Part shown: piece by piece, positions 49,432 to 58,596 of the stretch
Numbering within the stretch: position 1 is the stretch's first letter
Layout: the number at the start of each line of letters is the position of its first letter
Source of the DNA: Candidatus Rokuibacteriota bacterium
GTDB taxonomy: Bacteria; Methylomirabilota; Methylomirabilia; Rokubacteriales; CSP1-6
Direction of reading: 5' to 3'
Assembly (NCBI GenBank): GCA_003220345.1
Contig: QHSC01000087.1
Coordinates: forward strand, 76,497 to 140,496
Length of the DNA: 64,000 nucleotides
The notes under the pieces: model-generated
What the model saw: the letters and a program-made list of their open reading frames with translations, nothing else
Told to the model about the DNA's origin: nothing
Databases searched by the model: none
Made by a program: the position numbers and the translations under genes

Positions 49432-50535
49432 ATGCCCATGGACGCCAATGCTGCCGTGCTGTACGAGGTGAACAAGCCGCTGGTGATCGAGGACGTGGAG
49501 GTGCTGGAGCCCGGCCCTCACGAGGTCCGCGTGCGCTGGGCGGCCAACGGCGTCTGCCACAGCGACCTGCACGTGATGACGGGCGACTACCCTCACCCGC
49601 TCCCCGTCGTCCTCGGCCACGAGGCGGCCGGCGTGGTCGAGAAGATCGGGGCGGGCGTGGAGAGCGTCAAGCCCGGCGATCACGTGTGCTCGAGCTACAT
49701 CCCCTCCTGCGGGAAATGCTGGTACTGCATCGGCGGCCAGCCGACCATGTGCGCGCTCCGCGACAAGCCGCGGTGGTTCATGCTCGACGGCACGTCGCGC
49801 TTCCGCAAGAACGGGCAACCGCTCCATCACTTCCTCCAGGTCTCGGGATACGCCACCCACTCCGTTTTGCTCGAGGAAAGCGTCATCCCCATCAGGAAGG
49901 ACGCGCCCCTCGACCTTGCGTGCCTCGTGAGCTGCGGCGTGCTCGCGGGCGCCGGCCCCGTGTTCAACCGGGCCAAGGTGCCGCCGGGAGCGAGCGTGGC
50001 CGTGTTCGGCTGCGGCGGGGTCGGGCTCAACACGATCCAGGCGGCCCGGATGGTGGGCGCGGGCAAGATCATCGCCGTCGACGTGAATCCCCAGAAGCTC
50101 ACGTGGGCGGAGGAGTTCGGGGCGACCCACGTGGTGGATGCCTCCAAAGAGGATCCCGTTGCGCGTGTGCAGGCCATCGGCGGCATCGGCGGCGTGGACT
50201 TCGCCTTCGAGGTGGTGGGCACGCAGAAGACCATCGAGCAGGCCCTCGCTTCGACTCACCGGGGCGGGATGTGCGTGATCGTGGGCGTCAGCCCGGCCGG
50301 CACACGCCTGTCCATCGACCCCGGCATGCTGCTCCAGCAGCGCGTGCTCACGGGGTCGTCCTTCGGAGCGGGGCACCAGCGCACGGACGTGCCGCTCCTC
50401 ATCGATCTCTTCATGGCCGGCAAGTACCAGCTCAAGGAGCTGGTATCGCGTCGCCTCCCGCTCAAGGAGCTGAACCACGCCTTCGACCTCATGAAGCAGG
50501 GCGAGGTCAAGCGCTCCGTGATCGTCTACGAGTAG
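49432..50535 (+). CDS. Zn-dependent alcohol dehydrogenase (MDR superfamily)
   Basis: VCHSDLHVMTGDYPHPLPVVLGHEAAGVVEKIGAGVESVKPGDHVCSSYIPSCGKCWYC..., VFGCGGVGLNTIQAARMVGA. Confidence 0.94.
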   Translation: MPMDANAAVLYEVNKPLVIEDVEVLEPGPHEVRVRWAANGVCHSDLHVMTGDYPHPLPVVLGHEAAGVVEKIGAGVESVKPGDHVCSSYIPSCGKCWYCIGGQPTMCALRDKPRWFMLDGTSRFRKNGQPLHHFLQVSGYATHSVLLEESVIPIRKDAPLDLACLVSCGVLAGAGPVFNRAKVPPGASVAVFGCGGVGLNTIQAARMVGAGKIIAVDVNPQKLTWAEEFGATHVVDASKEDPVARVQAIGGIGGVDFAFEVVGTQKTIEQALASTHRGGMCVIVGVSPAGTRLSIDPGMLLQQRVLTGSSFGAGHQRTDVPLLIDLFMAGKYQLKELVSRRLPLKELNHAFDLMKQGEVKRSVIVYE

Positions 50536-50629
50536 CGTCGAGGAGAGGCGGCGAGAGCGATGACCTTCGTGCCAGGCGTCCGCCTGCGTGCCGGCTCGCG
50601 GGTCTCGAGCAGTCGACGATCGCGGCCGG

Positions 50630-51031
50630 TCACCGGGCCCTGCTGAAAATCAGCTTCGACTCTACCGTCTCGGCCAGCATTTCGTTCCCGGAGACCGCCG
50701 CACTGAAGTGTGAGCCGCCGCCCGCCTGGCCCGTGGAGTAGCGGAAGTCGCCCACCAGGTCTGTCCCTCTCATGTGCCCCGTGAGAGTTCCGTAGAAACC
50801 TATGCCGGTGACCGACCCGGTCACGCGAGCGCCGTCCTGCTCGAGGGTGAGATGGACCGGTCCGCTTGACCCCCCGCAGCAGCGGAGCTTGCTGGTCGCA
50901 CCAAGCGTGATCGTTCCACTCCACAAGCCCGACACGTCCACCGGAGGATCCTTTGGGGCGCCCGCGGGGCCCGTGGCGCACCCGAGATTCACCAGCACAA
51001 GAGCCGTGAGCAGCCAGCGTGTCATCCGCAT
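50630..51031 (-). CDS. Putative lipoprotein, unknown function
   Basis: MRMTRWLLTALVLVNLGCATG lipobox; 133 aa. Confidence 0.6.
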   Translation of the reverse strand: MRMTRWLLTALVLVNLGCATGPAGAPKDPPVDVSGLWSGTITLGATSKLRCCGGSSGPVHLTLEQDGARVTGSVTGIGFYGTLTGHMRGTDLVGDFRYSTGQAGGGSHFSAAVSGNEMLAETVESKLIFSRAR

Positions 51032-51115
51032 GGGGTGTCCTCCGTTCCAGCCCTCACTGCCGGTCCATGGGGCCGATTCCGCGCGCGACTCCAATGTTGC
51101 GGGGACAATTTAAGC

Positions 51116-51799
51116 CTATTCGGGCGGACACGTGGGCTCGTGAGCGCAAGGTTGTTCCGTGGGAGCAACGGGCTGAGCAAAACTCCGACCGAGAGGCCTT
51201 CTCGTGGCCTCTGCGAGAAGCCGTCGGGGCGTGAGGCGGGCGAAGCCGAAGGCAGTCATGCCCGCCGCGTTGGCGGCCTCGACGCCGAGGGGGCTGTCTT
51301 CGATGATGGCGCAGCGGGCGGGCGTCACGCCCAGGCGGCGCGCGGCGTGCAAGAACAGATCGGGGGCGGGCTTGCCCTGCGCGACGTCCTGGGCGCTGAA
51401 GATCCTCCCCTCGAAGCGCGCGAGCAGACCCGTGGCCGCGAGGGCCCGCCGGATCCGCTCGTGAGTGCCGCTCGAGGCCACGCAGGTCGGAAGGGCGATC
51501 CGCTCGAGCGCGCGCTCCACGCCGGGAACGGCCGTCAGCTTGGTGGCGAAGACCTCGAAGAGGCGCGCGTGATAGCGGTCCTCGAGATCGCTGGGCAAGG
51601 CGCGGCCGAGCCGGGCTTCCACGAGCTGGCGGATGGTCGTCATCGAGCGCCCCATGAACTCCGCCATGCATTCCTCACGCGTCATGCCGAGCTCGACGCC
51701 CGTTTCGTTCAGCAGCTCTGAAAGGATCTCGTTCGCGTGCTCCTCGCTGTCGACGAGCACACCGTCGTTGTCGAAGATCACGAGATCGAAGCGGCTCAC
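51116..51799 (-). CDS. HAD-superfamily hydrolase (beta-phosphoglucomutase-like)
   Basis: FDLVIFDNDGVLVDSEEHANEILSELLNE...VASSGTHERIRRALAATGLL...GKPAPDLFLHAARRLGV. Confidence 0.92.
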   Translation of the reverse strand: MSRFDLVIFDNDGVLVDSEEHANEILSELLNETGVELGMTREECMAEFMGRSMTTIRQLVEARLGRALPSDLEDRYHARLFEVFATKLTAVPGVERALERIALPTCVASSGTHERIRRALAATGLLARFEGRIFSAQDVAQGKPAPDLFLHAARRLGVTPARCAIIEDSPLGVEAANAAGMTAFGFARLTPRRLLAEATRRPLGRSFAQPVAPTEQPCAHEPTCPPE

Positions 51800-51813
51800 C
51801 GGACCGGGAGGGG

Positions 51814-52023
51814 TCAGGCGACGCGATACCGCTTGAGCACGTCGCGGTCGATGTCGATGCCGAGGCCGGGGCCGACGGGCACGTCGACCCACCCCGCGCG
51901 GTGCGAGATCCGGGACGAGACGACGAGCGCGCCCTTCGTCTTGTAGACCCAGCCCCTCGAGTACGTGAAGGGCTCGCCCACGGGGACGGAGAGCTGATGC
52001 GTGATGACGTCAGTGATCTTCAT
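51814..52023 (-). pseudogene. Enolase-superfamily (MR/MLE) remnant: N-terminus joined to C-terminus, catalytic barrel missing
   Basis: MKITDVITHQLSVPVGEPFTYSRGWVYKTKGALVV joined to SSRISHRAGWVDVPVGPGLGIDIDRDVLKRYRVA; about 69 aa in total. Confidence 0.65.
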
Positions 52024-52085
52024 GCGAGGGTGTCGCCGGATCCCGAACGCGAGGGGAGCATCGGCCGCGGACGCGCCGGCAGGGG

Positions 52086-52879
52086 TCACCGCCCCCGGAA
52101 GGCGGGCGCCCGCTTCTCCACGAAGGCGCGGATCCCCTCCGTCGCGTCTTCCGTCTCGAAGCAGATGTTCTGGGCCATCGTCTCCATGTGAAGGGCCCCC
52201 TGTAGATCGAGGTCCGCGTTGGCGTAGAGCGATCGCTTGGCGAGCCGGATGGCCACGGGCGGACCCGCGGCGATGCGGCGCGCGAGGTCGTGGGCGGTGG
52301 GCAGGAGATCTTCCGGCGACACCACCTGGCTCACGAGGCCGAGGGGGAGCGCCTCCGCGGCGTCGATCAGATCCCCGTGAAGATCATCTCGCAGGCCTTG
52401 GCCATCCCGACCACGCGGGGCAGGAAGTACGTGCCGCCCCAGTCCGGGTGCAGACCGCGCTTGACGAAGGCCTGGGCGAACCTGGCCTCCGTCGAGGCGA
52501 TGCGGAGGTCGCAGCCCAGCGCGAGGTTCATGCCCGCCCCCGCCGCCGCGCCGTTGACGGCGGCGATGATGGGCTGGGGCGCCTCGCGCATGGCGAGGAG
52601 CGTGCGGTCCCGGCCCGGCGCGATCTTCTCGATGAGCGGCCGCTCGCGCGCTCCCGCCTTGGCCTCGCTCATGGCCTTGACGTCACCGCCCGCGCAGAAG
52701 CCCTTCCCGGCGCCCGTGATGACCATCACCCTCACCTCGGGATCGGCGCTCGCCCGGGTCACGGCATCGAAGAGATCCTCTCTGAGGGTGCCGCCGAGGG
52801 CGTTGAGGCGATCGGGGCGATTCAGGGTCAGGGTGGCGACGCGGTCCTTCACCTCGTAGATCAGGCATTCATAGGTCAT
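52086..52879 (-). pseudogene. Enoyl-CoA hydratase/isomerase with single-base frameshift
   Basis: Frame 1: MTYECLIYEVKDRVATLTLNRPDRLNALGG...MAKACEMIFTGI*. Frame 2: SQVVSPEDLLPTAHDLARRIAAGPPVAIRLAKRSLY... One base short in the C4 run 52373-52376 (G4 on the coding strand). Confidence 0.8.
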
Positions 52880-53784
52880 GCGCGCGACTCCTTGGCGGCG
52901 GGCGGCCAGGGAATCCCCATGGCGTCGAGACGCCGCAACCGGTCCTGGCCGAGCGTCCGATCCCACGACTCCGCAAGCGCTTCCGCCGTCCACTCCTCCG
53001 TCCGGGTCGCCGTCCGCAGGGGGGCGGGGTGCGAGAAGATCGTCACCTCGGTGCCGCGGACGCCGATCACCTGGCCGGTGATGTGCGCGGCGCGGTCGCT
53101 CGCCAGGAACGTCACCACGGGCGCGATGGCTTCCGGCGGGGTGGCGGTGGCCATCCCCCGGCGCTCGCTCGGCAGCCGCTGGGTCATCCGCGTGTCCGCG
53201 GTGGGCGAGATCGCGTTGCACCGCACGCCGTACTTCGCCATGGCGAGCGCGGTGGAGCGCATGAGCCCCACGATGCCTTCCTTGGCCGCGGAGTAGTTCG
53301 GCTGCCCGGGACTGCCCTCGAGGCCGGCCGTCGACGTGAAGGTCACGATGCTGCCCGCCTTCTTCTCGCGCATGTGCGCGGTGGCCGGCCGCATCACGGT
53401 GAAGTGACCCTTGAGGTGCACGGCGACCACGGCGTCCCACTCCTCCTCCGTCATGTTGAAGATCATGCGCTCGCGCAGGATGCCCGCGCAGCACACGACG
53501 ATGTCCAGGCCCCCGAGCTCACGCAGGGCCATCTCCACGACCCCCCGACCTCCCGCCATGGTCGCCACGCTCTCGGGGCTGGCGAGGGCCTTGCCACCCT
53601 TCGAGATGATCTCGCTCACCACCTGATTCGCGGGCTCGCTCGAGGGCTGGCTGCCGTCGACGCTCACGCCGTAGTCGTTGACCACGACGCGGGCGCCCGC
53701 CGCGGCCAGGCCCAGCGAGACCGCGCGGCCTATCCCCGTGCCGCCACCCGTGACCACTGCCACCTTGCCGTCCAGTAGACCCAT
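52876..53784 (-). CDS. Short-chain dehydrogenase (MFE-2/HSD17B4-like)
   Basis: MGLLDGKVAVVTGGGTGIGRAVSLGLAAAGARVVVNDYGVSVDG...YSAAKEGIVGLMRSTALAMAKYGVRCNAISP. Confidence 0.93.
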   Translation of the reverse strand: MGLLDGKVAVVTGGGTGIGRAVSLGLAAAGARVVVNDYGVSVDGSQPSSEPANQVVSEIISKGGKALASPESVATMAGGRGVVEMALRELGGLDIVVCCAGILRERMIFNMTEEEWDAVVAVHLKGHFTVMRPATAHMREKKAGSIVTFTSTAGLEGSPGQPNYSAAKEGIVGLMRSTALAMAKYGVRCNAISPTADTRMTQRLPSERRGMATATPPEAIAPVVTFLASDRAAHITGQVIGVRGTEVTIFSHPAPLRTATRTEEWTAEALAESWDRTLGQDRLRRLDAMGIPWPPAAKESRA

Positions 53785-53963
53785 CGTTCTCACCTCCGGC
53801 CGTCCATACTACTTCGAGAGCGCCGTCTCTGCTCGCTCCGCCGGACGAGTCCTCGGCGCGCCCATGGTTGACCCCACCCATCCCGTCCGGTAGGGTGTCT
53901 GCCAGTCCACGTGTCCCCGAGACATTCGATCGAGCCTTCCACGACACCGGAGTCGTCGCTCTC

Positions 53964-54830
53964 GTGACCTGGTTCCCGCTCTCGCTGGGCGCGGCCCTGA
54001 CCCAGGCCGCCCAGTTCGCCGTCATCAAGGGGCGTGGACGGGTGATCCCGGCGCTCGTCATCGTGGCCTGGGGTCAGTTGCTGTCGGCCCTCGCCTGGCT
54101 GGCCTTCTTCCTCTTCACCGGCGCTCGCTTCGCGGCCCCGCTCTGGGTCTGGCCCGCCATCATCGCCTCGTCGTTCCTGGCCATCAGCATGAACGCCCTC
54201 CTGGCCCGCGCCAGCGCGCGCGGCGACATCTCGATCGTGGGGCCCATGCTCGCCCTGAGTCCGGTGTTCACCCTGCTGCCGGATGCCCTGCTCAGCGGCA
54301 CGCTGCCGAGCGCGCTCGGGTGGCTCGGGCTCGGGCTCACGCTGATCGGGACGGTGAGCCTCTCCGGGGGCTCGAGCTGGCCGGAACGGCTCCGCACCCT
54401 TCTCGCGCGTCGGGACGCGCTCGACGCCCTCGGGGCGGCCGTCCTCCTCGGCATGCTCGGCGCCGTGGACCGCTGGGCGGCCACGGGCATCGGACCGCCC
54501 AGCTATCTCCTGTGCTCGCACGGCGCCTCGGGAATCTTGAGCACGTTGCTCGCCATCGCCACCGTCCCGCGGGATCTCGCCCGGAGCGCCGCCCCGGGCA
54601 ACCTGATCACGCTCCTCGCCTACGGTCTCCTGGGCGTGACGGGAACCGGCATGCAGACGACCGCCCTGACGATGGCGCCCGCATCGTACGTCAACGCCAT
54701 CCGCCGACTCTCCGCAGTCCTGTCGGTGGTGCTGGGGCGCGCCCTCTTCGGCGAGCCCGATCTGCGGCGACGCCTCGTTTCCGCGCTCCTCGCCTCGGCG
54801 GGCGCGGCCTGTCTCCTTCTCGCGCGCTGA
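53964..54830 (+). CDS. EamA/DMT-family transporter
   Basis: Hydrophobic 10-TM-like protein; SIVGPMLALSPVFTLLPDALLSGTLPSALGWLGLGLTLIGTVSL. GTG start. Confidence 0.8.
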   Translation: MTWFPLSLGAALTQAAQFAVIKGRGRVIPALVIVAWGQLLSALAWLAFFLFTGARFAAPLWVWPAIIASSFLAISMNALLARASARGDISIVGPMLALSPVFTLLPDALLSGTLPSALGWLGLGLTLIGTVSLSGGSSWPERLRTLLARRDALDALGAAVLLGMLGAVDRWAATGIGPPSYLLCSHGASGILSTLLAIATVPRDLARSAAPGNLITLLAYGLLGVTGTGMQTTALTMAPASYVNAIRRLSAVLSVVLGRALFGEPDLRRRLVSALLASAGAACLLLAR

Positions 54831-54840
54831 TCGCCCCGGG

Positions 54841-55872
54841 TCAGGTCGTCGCGACGGGCGCGCCTCCGTAGAGATGGCAGGCGACCAGGCGGCCGCTCTC
54901 CTGACGGAGGGCCGGCTCTTCGGTGGCGCAGTGGGGCATGGCGAACGGACACCTCGGGTGGAAGCGGCAGCCGCCGGGCGGATCGAGAGGGCTCGGCACC
55001 TCGCCGGAGAGAACGATCTCGTCACGCCGCTCGTCCAGATGCACGGGAAGCGCCGCGGAGAAGAGCGCCTGCGTGTAGGGATGCTTCGGGGCCACAGCCA
55101 CCGATTCCGCGTCTCCCCACTCGACGATCTTGCCCAGGTACATGACGGCGATCTGGTGGCTCATGTGGGCGACCGCGGCCAGATCGTGGGCGATGAACAG
55201 ATAGGCGACACCGAGCCGCCGCTGGAGATCGCTCAGCAGGTTGAGGATCTGGGCGCGGATCGACACATCGAGGGCAGACACTGGCTCGTCGAGGACGATC
55301 ATCCTCGGAGAGAGGGCGAGAGCACGCGCGATGGCGATGCGCTGGCGCTGCCCGCCGGAGAACTCGTGAGGAAAGAGGCCGGCCGAGCGCTCGGGCAGCC
55401 CGACCATGTCGAGCAGCTCGAGCACGCGACGCCGGCGGGCGGCCCCGTCGAGCGGCTCGTTGATCACGAGCGGCTCGGCGACGATGGCGCCGACGCGCAT
55501 GCGCGGGTCGAGGGAAGCGTAAGGATCCTGGAAGACCGCCTGCACCGCGCGCCGGTAGCGTCGGAGCCCGGGCCGCCCGAGGGCGAGAACGTCTTCTCCC
55601 TGGAAGCGGATGCTGCCGCTCGTCGGCTGTGCCAAGGCCAGGATCAGCTTCGAGGTCGTGGTCTTGCCGCAACCGGACTCGCCCACGAGGCCCAGGGTCG
55701 TCCCCGCGCGGATCCGGAACGACACGCCATCGACGGCACGCACGAGCCCCGCCGACCACCCGAGGACCCCCCGGCGCACGGGAAAGTGCTTGGTCAGGTT
55801 GGAGACCTCGAGCAGGCCGCCGTTGTCCGTGGGAGGGCTCGGGATCTTCTCGGGAAGCTCAGGACGGGTCAC
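54841..55872 (-). CDS. Peptide-type ABC transporter ATP-binding protein (DppF-like)
   Basis: GLVGESGCGKTTTSKLIL...FSGGQRQRIAIARALALSPRMIVLDEPVSALDVSIRAQILNLL. Confidence 0.95.
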   Translation of the reverse strand: MTRPELPEKIPSPPTDNGGLLEVSNLTKHFPVRRGVLGWSAGLVRAVDGVSFRIRAGTTLGLVGESGCGKTTTSKLILALAQPTSGSIRFQGEDVLALGRPGLRRYRRAVQAVFQDPYASLDPRMRVGAIVAEPLVINEPLDGAARRRRVLELLDMVGLPERSAGLFPHEFSGGQRQRIAIARALALSPRMIVLDEPVSALDVSIRAQILNLLSDLQRRLGVAYLFIAHDLAAVAHMSHQIAVMYLGKIVEWGDAESVAVAPKHPYTQALFSAALPVHLDERRDEIVLSGEVPSPLDPPGGCRFHPRCPFAMPHCATEEPALRQESGRLVACHLYGGAPVATT

Positions 55873-55881
55873 GGACGACGA

Positions 55882-56871
55882 TCACGCCGGCGCCTGCAGC
55901 CAGCAGCGGCTGGTGTGCCCGGGCGCCACCTCCAGCTCGGGGGGCGCCTCGGCGCAGCGATCCATGACCCTGGGACAGCGGGCGGCGAAGGCACAGCCGG
56001 CGGGGAGCCGGGCGAGGTCGGGCGGCTGGCCCTCGATGGCGGTGAGGCGGTCGAGCTTGGCGCCGAGGCGCGGGACGGATTCGAGGAGCGCCTGGGTGTA
56101 GGGGTGGCGGGGCGAGGTGAAGATCTCGCGCACGGGCCCCATCTCCACGACCCTTCCTGCGTACATCACGGCCACGCGCTCGCACATCTTGGCCACGATG
56201 CCGAGATTGTGGGTGACGAAGATCATGGCGAAATGGTGCCGCTCCTGGAGCTCCTTGAGGAGTCCGAGATATTGCGCCTGGATGGTCAGATCCAGACTCG
56301 TGGTCGGCTCGTCGGCGATGAGGAGACGCGGAGGCGCCGCAATGGCCATGGCTCCCACCACCCGCTGTCGCATGCCCCCCGAGAGCTGATGCGGGAAGGC
56401 CCGCAGACGCGCCTCCGGCGACGGGATGCGCACCGAGGCCAGAAGCTCGGCCGCCCGCCGCCTCAGGGCCCCGCCGCGGAGTCCGTGATAAGCGGCCACC
56501 GGCTCCCGCATCTGCATGCCGATGGAAAACACCGGGTTGAGCGAGCTCATGGGGTCCTGCAGGATCATGGCCACCTTGCGCCCGCGGATGCGCTGCATCT
56601 CCCGCTCGCTCTTGGTCAGGAGATCGTCGCCCTCGAGCCGCACCGTGCCCTCGAGCACGCCGGAGACGGAGCGCGGTGTGAGCCGGACGATGCTGAGACA
56701 CGTCATGCTCTTGCCCGATCCGGACTCGCCGACCAGCCCCAGCGTCTCGCCCTCGCGCACGGCGAAGGAGACGCCGTCCACGGCCTTGACGGTGCCCCAG
56801 CGGGTGACCAGGTGCGTGCGCAGGTCGCGCACCTCGATGACGGGCGGCCGCGCGGAGGCCGGGCTCGTCAT
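55882..56871 (-). CDS. Peptide-type ABC transporter ATP-binding protein (DppD-like)
   Basis: GLVGESGSGKSMTCLSIVRL...LSGGMRQRVVGAMAIAAPPRLLIADEPTTSLDLTIQAQYLGLL. Confidence 0.95.
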   Translation of the reverse strand: MTSPASARPPVIEVRDLRTHLVTRWGTVKAVDGVSFAVREGETLGLVGESGSGKSMTCLSIVRLTPRSVSGVLEGTVRLEGDDLLTKSEREMQRIRGRKVAMILQDPMSSLNPVFSIGMQMREPVAAYHGLRGGALRRRAAELLASVRIPSPEARLRAFPHQLSGGMRQRVVGAMAIAAPPRLLIADEPTTSLDLTIQAQYLGLLKELQERHHFAMIFVTHNLGIVAKMCERVAVMYAGRVVEMGPVREIFTSPRHPYTQALLESVPRLGAKLDRLTAIEGQPPDLARLPAGCAFAARCPRVMDRCAEAPPELEVAPGHTSRCWLQAPA

Positions 56872-57665
56872 AGCTGGCGGAGCTTCGGATCGAGAGTGTC
56901 CCGCAGCCAGTCGCCGAGCAGGTTGAAGGCGAGGACGACGAGGAGGATGGCCAGGCCGGGGAAGAACGACACCCACCACGCGCTCGTCACGAACTCGCGC
57001 CCTTCCGCGATCATGGAGCCCCAGGCCGGCGTGGGCGGCGGGATGCCCGCTCCGAGAAAGGAGAGCGAGGCCTCCACGATGATGACGTAGCCGATCTGGA
57101 GCGTCACCAGCACCACCAGGGTATTGAGCGTGTTGGGCAGGAGGTGCCGGCTGATCACGCGCCACGCGCCTGCCCCCGCGATGCGCGCCTGGGCGATGAA
57201 GTCGAGCTCCATCAGGGTGAGCACCTGCCCGCGGATCACGCGCGCGTATCGCGCCCACAGGATGACGGCGATGGCGACCACGACGTTGGCGAAGCTCGGC
57301 CCCACCGTCACGGCCAGGATGAGGGCGAGCAGGATCACCGGAAAGGACATGGTGGCGTCCGTCAGACGCATGAGCACCGCGTCCACGCGCCCGCCGTAGT
57401 AGCCGGCTACCAGCCCCACCGCGGCTCCGAAGGCGCTGGCCAGGAGCACCGTGACCACGCCCGCCGTCAGCGAGACGCGCGAGCCATAGAAGATGCGCGA
57501 GAGCATGTCGCGCCCGAGGATGAGGGGCGCCAGGACGGCGACGAGAACGAACATTGTGATGATGCCGAGGGGAATGACGGGCAGCCGCCGGTCGCGGAGC
57601 CTCCCCCACGCCCGCGGCTCCGCCACGGGCAAGGCGGTGGCGCCCTCCATCGGATCAACGCGCAT
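56868..57665 (-). CDS. Peptide-type ABC transporter permease (DppC-like)
   Basis: LILGRDMLSRIFYGSRVSLTAGVVTVLL...FIAQARIAGAGAWRVISRHLLPNTLNTLVV. Confidence 0.93.
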   Translation of the reverse strand: MRVDPMEGATALPVAEPRAWGRLRDRRLPVIPLGIITMFVLVAVLAPLILGRDMLSRIFYGSRVSLTAGVVTVLLASAFGAAVGLVAGYYGGRVDAVLMRLTDATMSFPVILLALILAVTVGPSFANVVVAIAVILWARYARVIRGQVLTLMELDFIAQARIAGAGAWRVISRHLLPNTLNTLVVLVTLQIGYVIIVEASLSFLGAGIPPPTPAWGSMIAEGREFVTSAWWVSFFPGLAILLVVLAFNLLGDWLRDTLDPKLRQL

Positions 57666-58575
57666 GGCGTATCCGCGGGTCGATCACCGCGTAGAGCAGA
57701 TCGACCCCGAGGTTGACCACGGCCACGATGGCCGCCGTGGTCAGCACCACCGCCTGGATGACGGGAAAATCGCGCGACGAGATGCCCTCGTAGGCGAGCC
57801 GCCCCAGCCCCGGCCAGGCGAAGACCGTCTCCACCACGATGGCGGTGGTGACGAGGATGGCGAAGTAGATGCCCGCGAACGTCACCACGGGGATGAGGGC
57901 GTTCTTGAGCGCGTGGAGCCACACGACCCGGCGCTCGACCACGCCCTTGACGCGGGCCAGCTTGACGTACTCCGAATCGAGCACCTCGAGCATCCCGGAG
58001 CGGAGGAGCCGCATCATTCCCGCCACCACGAACCAGCCCAGCGTGAAGCCGGGAAGGATATAGCTCGCGAAGCCCGAGATGCCCCCCGCGGGAAGCCACT
58101 GCAGCCGCCCGGCCACGAACTCCACCAGCACGATGGCCACCCAGAAGGTCGGCAGCGACTGACCCAGCACCGCGATCACCTGGGCCGCGCGGTCGATCCA
58201 CGTCCCCTTCTTGACGGCGGCCAGCACGCCCAGGGGAAAGGCGAAGGAGAGCGAGACGCACATGGCGAACAGCGCCAGGCGCAGCGAGTTGGGCAGCCGC
58301 TCCCGGATGAGCTCGCTGACCGGCCGTCGCGCCCGCAGCGACGTGCCGAAATCTCCCGTCATCGCCTTGCCCACGAAGGAGAAATACTGCTCTACGTACG
58401 GCCGATCGAGACCGAGATAGCGCCGGGCATAGGCATAGTCCTCCTCGGAGGCGGACATGGGCAGGATCAGGTGCAGAGGGTCGCCGGTGGCCCTGGCCAG
58501 GATGAAGACAACAACCGAGAGGATGGCCAGGGCCACCAGCGACTGGAGAACCCGTGACAGGACGAAGCGGATCAC
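57655..58575 (-). CDS. Peptide-type ABC transporter permease (DppB-like)
   Basis: MIRFVLSRVLQSLVALAILSVVVFILARATGDPLHLILP...EYVKLARVKGVVERRVVWLHALKNALIPVV. Confidence 0.93.
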   Translation of the reverse strand: MIRFVLSRVLQSLVALAILSVVVFILARATGDPLHLILPMSASEEDYAYARRYLGLDRPYVEQYFSFVGKAMTGDFGTSLRARRPVSELIRERLPNSLRLALFAMCVSLSFAFPLGVLAAVKKGTWIDRAAQVIAVLGQSLPTFWVAIVLVEFVAGRLQWLPAGGISGFASYILPGFTLGWFVVAGMMRLLRSGMLEVLDSEYVKLARVKGVVERRVVWLHALKNALIPVVTFAGIYFAILVTTAIVVETVFAWPGLGRLAYEGISSRDFPVIQAVVLTTAAIVAVVNLGVDLLYAVIDPRIRHAR

Positions 58576-58596
58576 TGCGCGCGCGTCACCCCGCCG

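Noticed and set aside
52368-52380. UGA ending enoyl-CoA hydratase fragment, considered as selenocysteine
   Set aside because: Downstream homology is in the +1 frame and is fully restored by a one-base insertion in the G run; a frameshift explains it.
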